Below the pieces are notes generated by a model. The model saw only the letters and a list, made by a program, of their open reading frames with translations, searched no databases and had not been told where the DNA came from. A stretch of DNA of 64,000 nt from NCBI GenBank assembly GCA_022575985.1, contig JAKSXM010000231.1:22668501-22732500 (forward strand), in the 5' to 3' direction. Every line of letters starts with the position of its first letter. Position 1 is the stretch's first letter. The position numbers were made by a program, and so were the translations under genes. Shown one piece after another: positions 46,258-57,179 of this stretch. The DNA is from Anagrus nilaparvatae (taxonomy: Eukaryota; Arthropoda; Insecta; Hymenoptera; Mymaridae).

Positions 46258-47425
46258 TTACTCCAGTAAAAATACGGGTTTGCCTACACTTACGGTTGCT
46301 AATATGAGATTTGCTCAAGTATAGGTTTTTTGGGTCGCTGAACACGAAAATCGGGGTCATTTGGCAAAGAAAATTACGCATCACCCTTAAATTTGCAAAA
46401 ACTACCCCCAAAAGGGGGTATTTTTTATGTCATTACCTTCTGAGTTAATAGATTTATCCAAGCTAATTAAGAATCTTGATCATTTTTTAAGATAAAATTA
46501 ATATTTCACCCCTGAATGAGCTAAAACTACCCCCCAAAAGGGGTGTTTTTGCCATTTTCGCACTTTTTGCGGCAAAATTTGGCTTACAGGGGTTTTTTGG
46601 GTCGCTAATTAAGAATCTTGATGATTTTTTAAGGTAACATTAATATTTCACCCCTAAATTAGCTAAAACTACCCCCGAAAAGGGGTGTTTTCGCCATTTT
46701 CGTACTTTTTGCTGCCAGATTTGGTTCATAAGGGTTTTTATTATTAAAATAAACATGAAAATCATTTTCAGCGACCCAAAAACTCTTTGGACCTAATCTT
46801 GACGCAAAAAGTGCAGAAACAGCAAAAACACCCCTTTTGGGGGTTGTTTTCGGTAATTTAGGGATGCTTTAATAATTATTCATTAAAATAAACATGAAAA
46901 TCGTTTCCAGCGACCCAAAAAACCTTTTTGACCTCTTCTTGACGTAAAAAGTGCAGAAACAGCAAAAACACCCCTTTTGGGGGTTGTTTTCGGTAATTTA
47001 GGGGTGATATAATAATTATTCATAAAAATAAACATGAAAATCGTTTTCAGCGACCCAAAAAACCCTTATGAACCAAATCTGGCAGCAAAAAGTGCGAAAA
47101 TGGCGAAAACACCCCTTTTGGGGGGTAGTTTTAGCTAATTTAGGGGTGAAATATTAATGTTACTTTAAAAAATCATCAAGATTTTTAATTAGCGACCCAA
47201 AAAACCCCTAGAAACCAATTCTTGGATAAATCTATTAACTCAAAAGGTAATGAAATAAAAAATACCCCCTTTTGGGGGTAGTTTTTGCAAATTTAAGAGT
47301 GATGCGCAATTTTCTTTGCCAAATGACCCCGATTTTCGTGTTCAGCGACACAAAAAACCTATACTAGAGCAAATCTCGTATTCGCAACCGTAAGTGCAAC
47401 CCCCCCCCCGTATTTTTACTGAAGT
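46258..47425. mobile_element. foldback-like element of about 140-bp tandem units
   Basis: The left arm (46263-46735) and right arm (47040-47425) are inverted: AAAATACGGG and TTGC-AACCG-type ends, ACACGAAAATCGGGGTCATT near 46342 mirrored near 47325, and CCCCAAAAGGGG blocks. GCGACCC unit starts occur at 46771, 46910, 47050, 47192 and 47344, spacing 139-152 bp, with the reverse-oriented equivalents at 46334 and 46599. Same family as the block inside Copia at 37.2 kb. Repeat-armed foldback layout, no open frame. Confidence 0.75.
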
Positions 47426-47859
47426 ATTTTCTAGTTCAGGTAAGTGTACCCTCTCACATGAAAATACCGAAATTTCGGGAGTAAAATACCAAGGAGACTG
47501 TTTTTTAAATTGTAATGTAGAAAGGAGCCTCATTAGTATTTTATAAATAAGAAATGAAATAAATCTGTATTTACAAAATACGAAACGTAGCCATTAGTCT
47601 TTTCAAATCTACCAACGAGCTATATTCCAACTTTCCGAGAAAATGAGCTACTGTAAAGTATTTTATAAACTAGCTTTAAGCTCATTGCGATATTTAAAAT
47701 ACGATATATACTCAGTTACGCTTTTGAAACTACCACTGAGCTGAATATTATTTTTCCAATTTAAGAAAATAGACATCAGTAGTTTATAAAATACTATTCG
47801 ATGTTCCTAAACCGAATACAATTAATTTCCCGCATTCAGCGGTTTTCGGGTTGAATAAA

Positions 47860-48420
47860 AATCATTTTTCATTGAAAACTTTCATTTTTCCCGTTAAAAA
47901 GTAATTAATTTTTACAAGATGGCGGGTCAAAAAACAGCAAAATAAAATTATTCAAAATTACTGGAGAAGTTTCAATGTTAAAAAAAATAAAATTTTGGTG
48001 GAAAATATTCATACCTTCACCTCAAGATATTTTCCGATTTTCCAAAATGGCGACTAAAAAATATAACATATTTAACTTTATATAAACAGTAGGGGGTTAT
48101 TCGATGTTGAAATATACGAATTTTAGATAGAAAATAATCAATTTTTCAGCATAAATATTTTCCGATTTTCCAAGATGGCAGGCTAAAAAAGTAATAGAAT
48201 AAACTTTTTACTCTACAGGGGGGTTTTCAGGGTTAAATAATACGAATATCTAGGTGAAAAAAAAATAAATCTTTTATCCTAAAATATTTTCAGAATTTCC
48301 AAGATGTCGGATTAAAAAACATAACAAAATTAAATTTCACCACTACTGCAGGGTTTTTGATGGCAAGAAAATTGAATATTAGGTAGAAAATATTTAATTT
48401 TTTAGGTTAAGTTTTACACC
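47860..48420 (+). repeat. tandem repeat family TR-B, about 128-bp unit
   Basis: The block TTTTCCGATTTTCCAAGATG followed by GC.GG-TAAAAAA recurs near 47915 (decayed), 48032, 48160 and 48288, spacing 128 bp. Each unit also has a poly-G step and TTCAATGTT-like sequence. The same family, same orientation, is at 56230-56790. Between 47426 and 47859 a decayed, GAGCTA-containing imperfect repeat is the only content. Confidence 0.75.
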
Positions 48421-48474
48421 AACATAACAATAGGATTATTATTATACTCACAAAAAAACCGACGTAACAAGCCT

Positions 48475-51010
48475 TAAACCTAACGTAACCTAAGGAAATG
48501 ATCTCTTATAGAAAATAGACACCACAAGACTTAAACCTAAAATAAGTTAAGGAAGTTTTCTCTTGTAAAAAAATGACACGTCAAGCATTAAACTAACGTA
48601 ACCTATGGAAGTGGTATATAATAAGAAAAACAACACGTCAACGACGTTAAGCCTTATACTAGCGTGACCTAAGGAAATAGGCAATAATAAAATAACGACA
48701 CGTCGAGCCTTACAGTAGCGTAACCTAAGGAAGTAGGCTATAATAAAAAATGAGACGTCAAGCCTTACAGTAGCGTAACCTAAGTCAGTAGGCTATAATA
48801 AAATAACGACACGTCAAGCCTTACACTAACATAACCTAAGGAAGTAGGCTATAATAATATAACGATACGTCAAGCCTTACACTAACATAACCTAAGAAGG
48901 TAGGCCATAATAAAATAACAACACGTCAAGCCTTGCCTTAGCATAACCTAAGGAAGTAGGCCATAATAAAATAACAACACGTCAAGCCTTACACTAGCGT
49001 AACCTAAGGAAGTAGGCTATAATAAAAAATGACACGTCAAGCCTTACACTAGCATAACCTAAGGAAGTAGGCTATAATAAAATAACGACACGTCAAGCCT
49101 TACACTAGCGTAACCTAAAGAAATAGGCTATAATAAAAAATGAGACGTCAAGCCTTACACTAGCATAACCTAAGGAAGTAGGCTATAATAAAATAACGAC
49201 ACGTTAAGCCTTACACTAACATAACCTAAGAAAGTAGGTCATAATAAAATAACAACATGTCAACCCTTACAGTAGCGTAACCTAAGTCAGTAGGCTATAA
49301 TAAAATAACGACACGTCAAGCCTTACACTAACATAACCTAAGAAAGTAGGCCATAATAAAATAACAACACGTCAAGCCTTACACTAGCATAACCTAAGGA
49401 AGTAGGCCATAATAAAATAACAACACGTCAAGCCTTACACTAGCGTAACGTAAGGAAGTAGGCTATAATAAAATAACGACACGGCAAGCCTTACAGTAGC
49501 GTAACCTAAGTCAGTAGGCTATGATAAAAAAATGACATGTCAAGCCTTACACTAGCGTAACCTAAGGAAATAGGCTATAATAAAAAATGACACGTCAAGC
49601 CTTACACTAGCATAACCTAAGGAAGTAGGCTATAATAAAATAACGACACGTCAAGCCTTACACTAACATAACCTAAGAAAGTAGGCCATAATAAAATAAC
49701 AACACGTCAAGCCTTACACTAGCGTAGCCTAAGAAAGTAGGCCATAATAAAATAACAACACGTCAAGCCTTACACTAGCGTAACCTAAGAAGGTAGGCCA
49801 TAATAAAATAACAACACGTCAAGCCTTGCACTAGCATAACCTAAGGAAGTAGGCCATAATAAAATAACAACACGTCAAGTCTTACACTAGCGTAACCTAA
49901 GGAAGTAGGCTATAATAAAAAATGACACGTCAAGCCTTACACTAGCATAACCTAAGGAAGAAGGCTATAATAATATAACGATACGTCAAGCCTTACACTA
50001 ACATAACCTAAGAAGGTAGGCCATAATAAAATAACAACACGTCAAGCCTTGCACTAGCATAACCTAAGGAAGTAGGCCATAATAAAATAACAACACGTCA
50101 AGCCTTACACTAGCGTAACCTAAGGAAGTAGGCTATAATAAAAAATGACACGTCAAGCCTTACACTAGCATAACCTAAGGAAGAAGGCTATAATAAAATA
50201 ACGACACGTCAAGCCTTACACTAGCGTAACCTAAGGAAGTAGGCTATAATAAAAAATGAGACGTCAAGCCTTACACTAGCATAACCTAAGGAAGTAGGCT
50301 ATAATAAAATAACGACACGTTAAGCCTTACACTAACATAACCTAAGAAAGTAGGTCATAATAAAATAACAACATTTCAACCCTTACAGTAGCGTAACCTA
50401 AGTCAGTAGGCTATAATAAAATAACGACACGTCAAGCCTTACACTAACATAACCTAAGAAAGTAGGCCATAATAAAATAACAACACGTCAAGCCTTACAC
50501 TAGCATAACCTAAGGAAGTAGGCTATAATAAAATAACGACACGTCAAGCCTTACACTAGCGTAACCTAAGTCAGTAGGCTATGATAAAAAAATGACATGT
50601 CAAGCCTTACACTAGCGTAACCTAAGGAAATAGGCTATAATAAAAAATGACACGTCAAGCCTTACACTAGCATAACCTAAGGAAGTAGGCTATAATAAAA
50701 TAACGACACGTCAAGCCTTACACTAACATAACCTAAGAAAGTAGGCCATAATAAAATAACAACACGTCAAGCCTTACACTAGCGTAGCCTAAGAAAGTAG
50801 GCCATAATAAAATAACAACACGTCAAGCCTTACACTAGCGTAACCTAAGGAAGTAGGCTATAATAAAATAACGATACGGCAAGCCTTACAGTAGCGTAAC
50901 CTAAGTCAGTAGGCTATGATAAAAAATGACACGTCAAGCATTACTCTAGCGCAGTTTAAGGAAGTAGACTATAATAAAAAGGAGACAAGAAAAGCCTTAC
51001 ACTAACACAG
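48475..51010. repeat. 56-bp satellite array, about 45 monomers, with 1116-bp higher-order repeat
   Basis: Monomers read GTCAAGCCTTACACTAGCNT, AACCTAAGGAAGTAGGCNAT, AATAAAATAACGACAC, 55-57 bp each. Diagnostic variants recur exactly 1116 bp apart (ATAATAATATAACGATACG at 48851 and 49967; ACGTTAAGCC at 49201 and 50317). Another marker, ATGATAAAAAAATGACATG, recurs 1060 bp apart (49521 and 50581), one monomer fewer, so the second copy has lost one unit. Edge monomers at 48475-48690 and after 50930 are clearly more diverged. Non-coding: stops in all frames. Confidence 0.97.
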
Positions 51011-51072
51011 CGTAAAATTTTGGGACAAAAATTTTCACATAATTAGGTATCAGTTTTTTTTTTGGTGACAAA

Positions 51073-51689
51073 GACTAAGTTTACAGGCGCTGCAGTTTAG
51101 GTAAAGTTAGTTAAGATAAATCAGTTTGTTAACTTAACTTCGTTTTAAACTTACTGCGTTTACACGGACGGTGAAGTTAGCTAAAAATGCCTATGACGTT
51201 AAACCTATCGTTCTCATAAAAATTTACTGAAAAAAAAGATAAAAACAAAAAAAAAAAAAAATACTTCAGTTGGCTCTAATTTAAAAATATAAAATTTTGG
51301 ATATTTTATATAAAAATACATAGCATAATTTATATTAATTTCTCTTTAAATAAATTTTTTATGCATGATCTGACAAGTAACCTCAAAATTAAGTGTATAA
51401 ATAAACAAGATGGGTAAAAAATTTATTATAAGAGAAATCATGCTATGTATTTTTATATAAAATATCCAAAATTTTATATTTTTAAATTAGAGCCAACTGA
51501 AGTATTTTTTTTTTTGTTTTTATCTTTTTTTTCAGTAAATTTTTATGAGAACGATAGGTTTAACGTCATAGGTATTTTTAGCTAACTTCGCCGTCCGTGT
51601 AAACGCAGTTAGTTTAAAACGAAGTTAAGTTAACAAACTGATTTATCTTAACTAACTTTACCTAAACTGCAGCGCCTGTAAACTTAGTC
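51073..51689. mobile_element. 617-bp hairpin (inverted-repeat) element
   Basis: GACTAAGTTTACAGGCGCTG at 51073 mirrors the end at 51689. Arms of about 250 bp pair nearly perfectly through CTTAACTTCGTTTTAAACT, GACGTTAAACCTATCGTTCT and GCCAACTGAAGTATT, around a unique loop of about 100 bp (51345-51440). No open frame. It sits directly beside the satellite array. Superfamily not assigned; no clear target duplication. Confidence 0.88.
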
Positions 51690-52202
51690 AAAATTTCAAT
51701 AAAAAATTTTCAAATCATTAATTATCAGATCCAAGAAATCTATTAAAACCGGTTTTTCTAAAATTATTACTTTCATTGAAAAAAATTAGGTACAATGTAA
51801 GCTTAGCTATTTTTTATTCTTAGCTATTTTTACCCAAGTCTGAGGTTGATGTCTTGAATTAAAAAAATACCGATTTGGAAGCTGTTTTTCGCTGTGTGTC
51901 GCCATTATTATAATTAATTAATCACCAGCTCCTCAACATTTGGTCATTCGAGCCTTTAAAGGATTAATCAAATTTATTCACTTTTTTTTATGTTTTGTTA
52001 AAATTCCGGAAAGTGAAATTTTTCTTTTATACATTCACGTGCAAAAAGCCATTACGTGCGCGCGTGTAAACCTTATAAAAATCGATAATAATAAACATTT
52101 TGGTGACGATTTTAATTATTAAAAATAATTTAAAACAATCATTGGTGAAGGTGTTAAATAAAAATCATAGTGCGGCAAAAGTACATACAGTCCACGCAAA
52201 AC

Positions 52203-52491
52203 TTCAACATGGTGAAGTAAAAATTTAAGAAAATCGTAAACAAATTTCAACGAGGCGAAATTCTCTCACTTAGATAAAATTTAACCTGGCGAATTTTTGT
52301 TCAAAATTTACAAAAAAAAATAAATTTAACCAGGCGAAATTTTTCCAATTAGATAAAATTCAACCTGGCGAATTTTATTTTCAAAATTTTCTTGTGCAAA
52401 ATTTCAACATGGCGAAATTTTTGATTTTAAATAAATTCAACCAGGCGAATTTTATTTAAAAATTCATTACAAAAATTTTCAACTCGGCGAA
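52203..52491 (+). repeat. eight TTCAACNNGGCGAA sites in a dimeric array
   Basis: Fourteen-base sites start at 52203, 52246, 52280, 52325, 52359, 52403, 52436 and 52478. Spacings alternate 43, 34, 45, 34, 44, 33, 42, so the true unit is about 78 bp with two sites. The core is kept while the A/T spacers vary. It lies about 265 bp inside the 5' LTR border, in the leader of the LTR element. Confidence 0.85.
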
Positions 52492-53738
52492 ATTTTTTTG
52501 ATTCCTGAAATCATTAAATATTAAAAAGTGGAAAAGAAGTAAATAAATTTTCTAAAAATCATCGAATCAACTGTCATACAAAAGGAGGGAAAAAATCTAA
52601 TTTTCATGAAGAAGAAAACAATCAGGAGTCACGTGGTTCTTCTCCAATTCTTTTTTGGGCGTTATCATCATTATGGGTGTTTACGTGCAGTTCAGTTGGC
52701 GGCCATATTTTATCACCGGTTCGTCTGCTACTAAATTTTAGAAGACAGCGATCACGCGTTCCTACTAATTTTCTTTTGGCGCCATCGTCTCTGGTGTAGC
52801 AGTTCAGTAAGCGGCCATATTTTTTTTTTCTTCAAACGAGTTCTTCTGCTACTGAATTTAAATGAATCATTCCAGTCACGACGCATCAAATTGTTGATTC
52901 TTCACCTTTTTTGCCATATTTAAAGAAAAGATACGTAATTATTTCTACTTTTTAACTTTTTAATACTATTTTTTAATATTATTTTTAATACTGTTGTAAT
53001 ATAAAATATAAAAAATAATATTACTGTTAATGTCATTATTATTCTCAGTAGTATTATTATTATTTTAAAATTTCTGATAATTCATATACTTATAGATAGC
53101 ATAAAATTAAAATCAAATTTAGTGTAATTATAAATATTATACAGGTTTTATAAATATATGCTCTCTCTCTTTCGCTCATGTGTAAAAATTGTGTATCGTT
53201 AAATACATTTAAATATAATTTTTAGTGATGCATTGTCATATGTTAAACAGAGACAGAGATATTCGAATTTTAATATGAAAAGAGATAGAGATGTTCAAAC
53301 TTTTCTTCTACGCTAATTTTTTAAACATTAATATTTTTAATATTTTTAATTTGCACAAATAGATTCTAATACACTAATAAATTAAATTCATAAATTTCAT
53401 GATAAATATATTTTTTCTAAATCACAAGTCATTCGAGGAAATAAGTGCGTTCTCTTGTTTATGCCTAAAAAAGCAATCAATGCACTTCTGCACCTTATTT
53501 CCTTCGGTGATCCTTATATGATATTTTTCTATGTTTAATTTTCTTTTTTTAATTAATTAATTTTTTATTTTCTGCTAATTAATTTAAACATATAATAAAG
53601 TTGTTTGTGTATTATAAAAAAAAAAGAAGGAAATTAGTGTATTACAAAAAAAAGAAAACAAAAACTTTGCTTATCATTAGGTATCTCTCTGTCTCTTAAC
53701 TTTTTTGTAAAACAAAATTTTAATTCATTTGATGTTAC

Positions 53739-53842
53739 CTAGGCTCTTAATTAAATGCTGTACATCAGGAGGTCTATCATTAGCTGTAGCTGTTCGGGCT
53801 GTCTTGTCGTTCAGTAGGAGTACCTGGACATCATTTGCAGAT
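53739..53842 (-). other. possible captured exon-like coding fragment inside the LTR element
   Basis: The minus strand between an AG (53843-53844) and a GT (53737-53738) holds a 104-base open stretch reading SANDVQVLLLNDKTARTATA, then NDRPPDVQHLIKSL, with balanced composition and GC content well above its AT-rich surroundings. I do not recognise the protein. Splice-like ends and coding-like composition suggest a piece of a gene, antisense to the LTR element. The opposite strand is also open, so chance is not excluded. Confidence 0.3.
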
Positions 53843-54961
53843 CTCATCAATCAAAATATAATTTTCTTTATCATGAGGACTGTGTTTAGAATATGTTAGA
53901 TTTTTATCATTCACTTTTTTATTCTACTAATTAAATATAAGTCATAATGCTGAATTTAAAAATCTATAACGTATATCATTGTTCTCGGGAAGCAAGGTTT
54001 AACTTTCAAATTTTTAACTCAAATTTTGATACATATTATATAGTTAAATTTCCTTAAATTTCTCTAAAAATATAGCTATTCTTAAATTTTTTAATAAATA
54101 TAAAAACTTAAAAAATTTTTGTCAAAAAAAATTATCTAAATTTTTTAATTTAAATGAACTTTCATTACGATAATTTTTTCTTATAATTACATTTACTTTT
54201 TTTTGACATTTCTTACAAATCTCATTAATCCGTATTCTGTTAAAGATAGGAGAGTGGTAGATGTCAAATGCTAAACTTGTAAATTCTATTATTTTACAAT
54301 TTTATCTCAATCTATAATTTAATTAATAATTTTCCATCTGTGATGTAAAATTAAGTGGGGAGGAATACTGAACCACATTTTATAGTCACTAAGATGAGAT
54401 AAGATTGTAAAAATAATTTTCAAATTAAACTCAAATCATTTTAAAGAGGTAAATTTATTTTAACTCCAGTTTAAGAAAGGTAGACTGAGTTTCCCAAAAA
54501 CAATTAAATTTATGTTAGCGGATCAGTTATAAACCATAATTCTTAAACTTAGTCCTCAAATGATTTATTAAATTTATACTTGTATTGCTGGTCACAAATG
54601 TTAGTCCTAGATACTCTTATTGATTGCTAGGACCGTTGTTGATTGGCAATAGTTATTGATAGTCATTTTGATGTAAATCAATATTATATACTCAATTTTC
54701 TTAAAAGATCTAAATATTAAAAACATATCAGTATTATATTCTTTTTTATTGTAAAACTATTTTTGTAAATTGTAAAACTAAATTTTATAGCAAAACTACA
54801 AATGTACATAATTGTTTATTTAAATTATGAGACCTTTTTTAAAAAAAACACATAATAATGTTTTTAAAAAAAAAAAATTGTTTGTAAATAGTATTTTAAT
54901 TCTTAAATTCTTTTTTATATTTTTCAATTTTTTACCTTGATAAAAAATTAAGCCGGGAGAA

Positions 54962-55151
54962 TGTTCCGTATCGATGTATATATATGTAAATATGTTAGTG
55001 TATATGTTGTAAGTGGGGAGAGAGTAACGGCCGACCGGCACGTCAGTGTTCGCACGGCCTTTGCCAAATACAGATCAATAATAAATCTATTATTTTAATA
55101 AATTGTGTGTGTCGCCATTATTATAATTAATTAATCACCAGCTCCTCAACA
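54962..55151 (+). mobile_element. 3' LTR, 190 bp
   Basis: Starts TGTTCCGTATCGATG, ends GCTCCTCAACA (TG...CA). It contains a GC-richer central part (GGCCGACCGGCACGTCAG near 55029) and AATAAA at 55079. It is preceded directly by a purine-rich tract. Confidence 0.75.
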
Positions 55152-55154
55152 GAT

Positions 55155-56193
55155 CCTCTTTGTCTCAATTGAGGTCATCTGTGAAATTTTGAAGTCAATT
55201 GGCAATGTCGTTAAAGAGTTATCGTGGTTACAAACTCGACATTATTTCGAGGGAATAGACTGAGAAAACGTAACAAGAAATTCGGGGTAATATAACCTGC
55301 CAAGGTTCTGAAAATGCTTGGATACTGAAAGATGATATTTATATAATTTGAATCGCAGCCAAATTTGAGGTAATTTGAGGTAATTTAAGGTAATTTGAGG
55401 TAACCCAGGAATCTGTCTAAAATTTATCTGAGTATTGTAAATATATTTTTATAAATCTAAGAAAACAATAGTTGGGTTCAGATACCATTAAATTCTAAAA
55501 AAGCTATTTCACCCAAAATAAACAATCTTTAATCGATTTAATTTTACTAACTTAACCACCGTAGAATGGGCTCAAAAAGAGTTTTGGCACATGATAAAAT
55601 TAATGTCATTACAAAAAGTTCGGGTTAAAAACTCTGTAAAAGTTCCGAAAATGCTTTGAAACTCAAAAACTATATTTATGTAATTTGAATCGCAGCCGCA
55701 TTTGAGGTAGATACCACCCAGGTATCTGTCCAAAATTTTTCTGAGTATTGAAAAACATTTTTCAATCAACATAAGAAAACAATAGTTGGGTTCAAATGCC
55801 ATGAAATTCTATAAAAGCTGTTTTTCCCAAAATGAACAATCTTTAATCGATTTAATCTGACCAACTTAACCCCCTTAAAATGGGCCAAAAGAGACCCCCA
55901 AAAAATTTTTTGGGAGTCTTGGCAAATGTTAAGATTAATATCGTAAAAAGAAATTCGGGGTAATAACTTGACAAGGTTCTGAAAATGCTTGGAAATTGAA
56001 AGACGATATTTATGTAATTTGATTAGTAGCCGCCTTTAAGAATTTTAAGAAGACTAATTATAGGACGTGAAAAGTAAACCTCTAAAAAGGACTAGTAATT
56101 AGACTATTCCCGCGACAGAATGTCGAGTTTGTTAACACGATATTATTGATTGACTTCAAAATTTCACAGATGGTCTCAAATGAGACAAAGACA
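55155..56193. repeat. about 330-bp tandem repeats between inverted arms
   Basis: Arms 55155-55247 and 56112-56193 are inverted (CATCTGTGAAATTTTGAAGT and AAACTCGACAT with their mirrors). Inside, a unit with GAAATTCGGGGTAAT, CAAGGTTCTGAAAATGCTTG and GATATTTATNTAATTTGA recurs near 55280, 55615 and 55950 in one orientation, each followed by GAAATTCTATAAAAGCT-type sequence. The left arm abuts the LTR end at 55151. Foldback-like, no open frame. Confidence 0.7.
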
Positions 56194-56229
56194 AACTGAT
56201 TAAATTTGTAGCCAATTTGGTACGCACAT

Positions 56230-56790
56230 TCAAGAATAATAGCGAAAAATCTAACTCCTCATCGAAAAATTACATTTTTTAAAATTTTAATATTGAGAGT
56301 TTCGATATAAAAAAGAACTTTTCACATTACCTAGGGGTATTCGAGGTTGAAAAAAACATTTTCATTAATAAAATTTTTAATTTTTCAACCCAACATATTT
56401 TCCAATTTTCCAAGATGGTGGATTGAAAAACTTGAAAAAATCAACTTTTCATATTACAAAGGAGTTTTTTAAGGCTAGAAAAATGAATATTGGGTAAAAA
56501 ATATTCAATTTTTCAACCAAACAAATTTTCCGATTTTCCAATATGGCGGACCATTAAACTTAAAAAAATTAACTTTTAACTTTAGAAGGGGGTTTTGCAT
56601 CAAGAAATATGAATTTCCGTTCAAAAATATTTAATTTTTCAACCCAACATATTTTCTAATTTACCAAGATTAACTTTTCACATTACAAAGAAATTTTTTA
56701 AGGTGAAAAAAATGAATTTTCCGTGAAAAATATTTAACTTTTCAACCCGAAAAATTTTCCGATTTTCCAAGATAGTGTAATGAACCAGAT
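56230..56790 (+). repeat. TR-B tandem array, about 128-bp unit
   Basis: TTTTCNGATTTTCCAAGATG units near 56399, 56528, 56653 and 56757, with CCAAACAAATTTTCC or CAACCCAACATATTTTC lead-ins. Same family and orientation as 47860-48420. From 56791 to 56935 no feature other than a GGCCTTCCTGGGAAG patch is seen. Confidence 0.75.
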
Positions 56791-56935
56791 TAATGGTTTT
56801 ACGTTAATTAGTCTTGTTTTAGGAAGGTTGTCCAGGCCTTCCTGGGAAGTTAATTAGCTTGACATTCAGAAAAGTACTCAATAATTGCGTTGTTGTATGG
56901 TATTGAGATTATTAGATATTCTAAAAATATATTTA

Positions 56936-57171
56936 AAAATATTTGATACGTATTTTTTTATTTTTCAAAATAATTAAAAACAACGGAGTTATTAGCCATT
57001 AATAGATAGTAGAAGGGGTAAATGACGTCATACAGTGAAAAACGCTCTTATCTAACTCTATATAAAAATTTAACGGTATGACGTCAGCCGTCCCTTCCAC
57101 CGATTTTTAATTGCTAATAACTGCATTGTTTTCAATTATTAAGAAAAATAAAAAATACGTATCAAATATTT
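56936..57171. mobile_element. 236-bp inverted-repeat (MITE-like) element
   Basis: AAATATTTGATACGTATTTTTTA at the left mirrors the right end, and pairing continues through AACAACGGAGTTATTAGC / GCTAATAACTGCATTG, AAATCGGTGGAAGGGACGG-like sequence and ATGACGTCAT / ATGACGTCAG. Arms are about 85 percent similar over 100 bp. No coding. Confidence 0.75.
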
Positions 57172-57179
57172 TAATGCCG

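Larger units (their letters stand above)
51893..55151 (+). mobile_element. non-coding LTR retroelement with truncated 5' LTR
   Basis: The last 46 bp of an LTR (51893-51938) are identical to the last 46 bp of a full LTR at 54962-55151. Directly after the 5' copy comes TTTGGTCATTCGAGCC, resembling the post-LTR leader of BEL/Pao elements. A purine tract (GCCGGGAGAA) precedes the 3' LTR. The 3.0-kb interior encodes no gag or pol, so this is a non-autonomous element. It contains the TTCAAC-GGCGAA array (52203-52491), a direct repeat around GCGGCCATATTTT (52700 and 52812), and AT-rich filler. Most of the 5' LTR is lost against unrelated DNA. Confidence 0.75.

Noticed and set aside
48475..51010. Regular repeats considered as a CRISPR array
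   Set aside because: Units are continuous 56-bp monomers with no unique spacers, and the setting is eukaryotic; it is a satellite.
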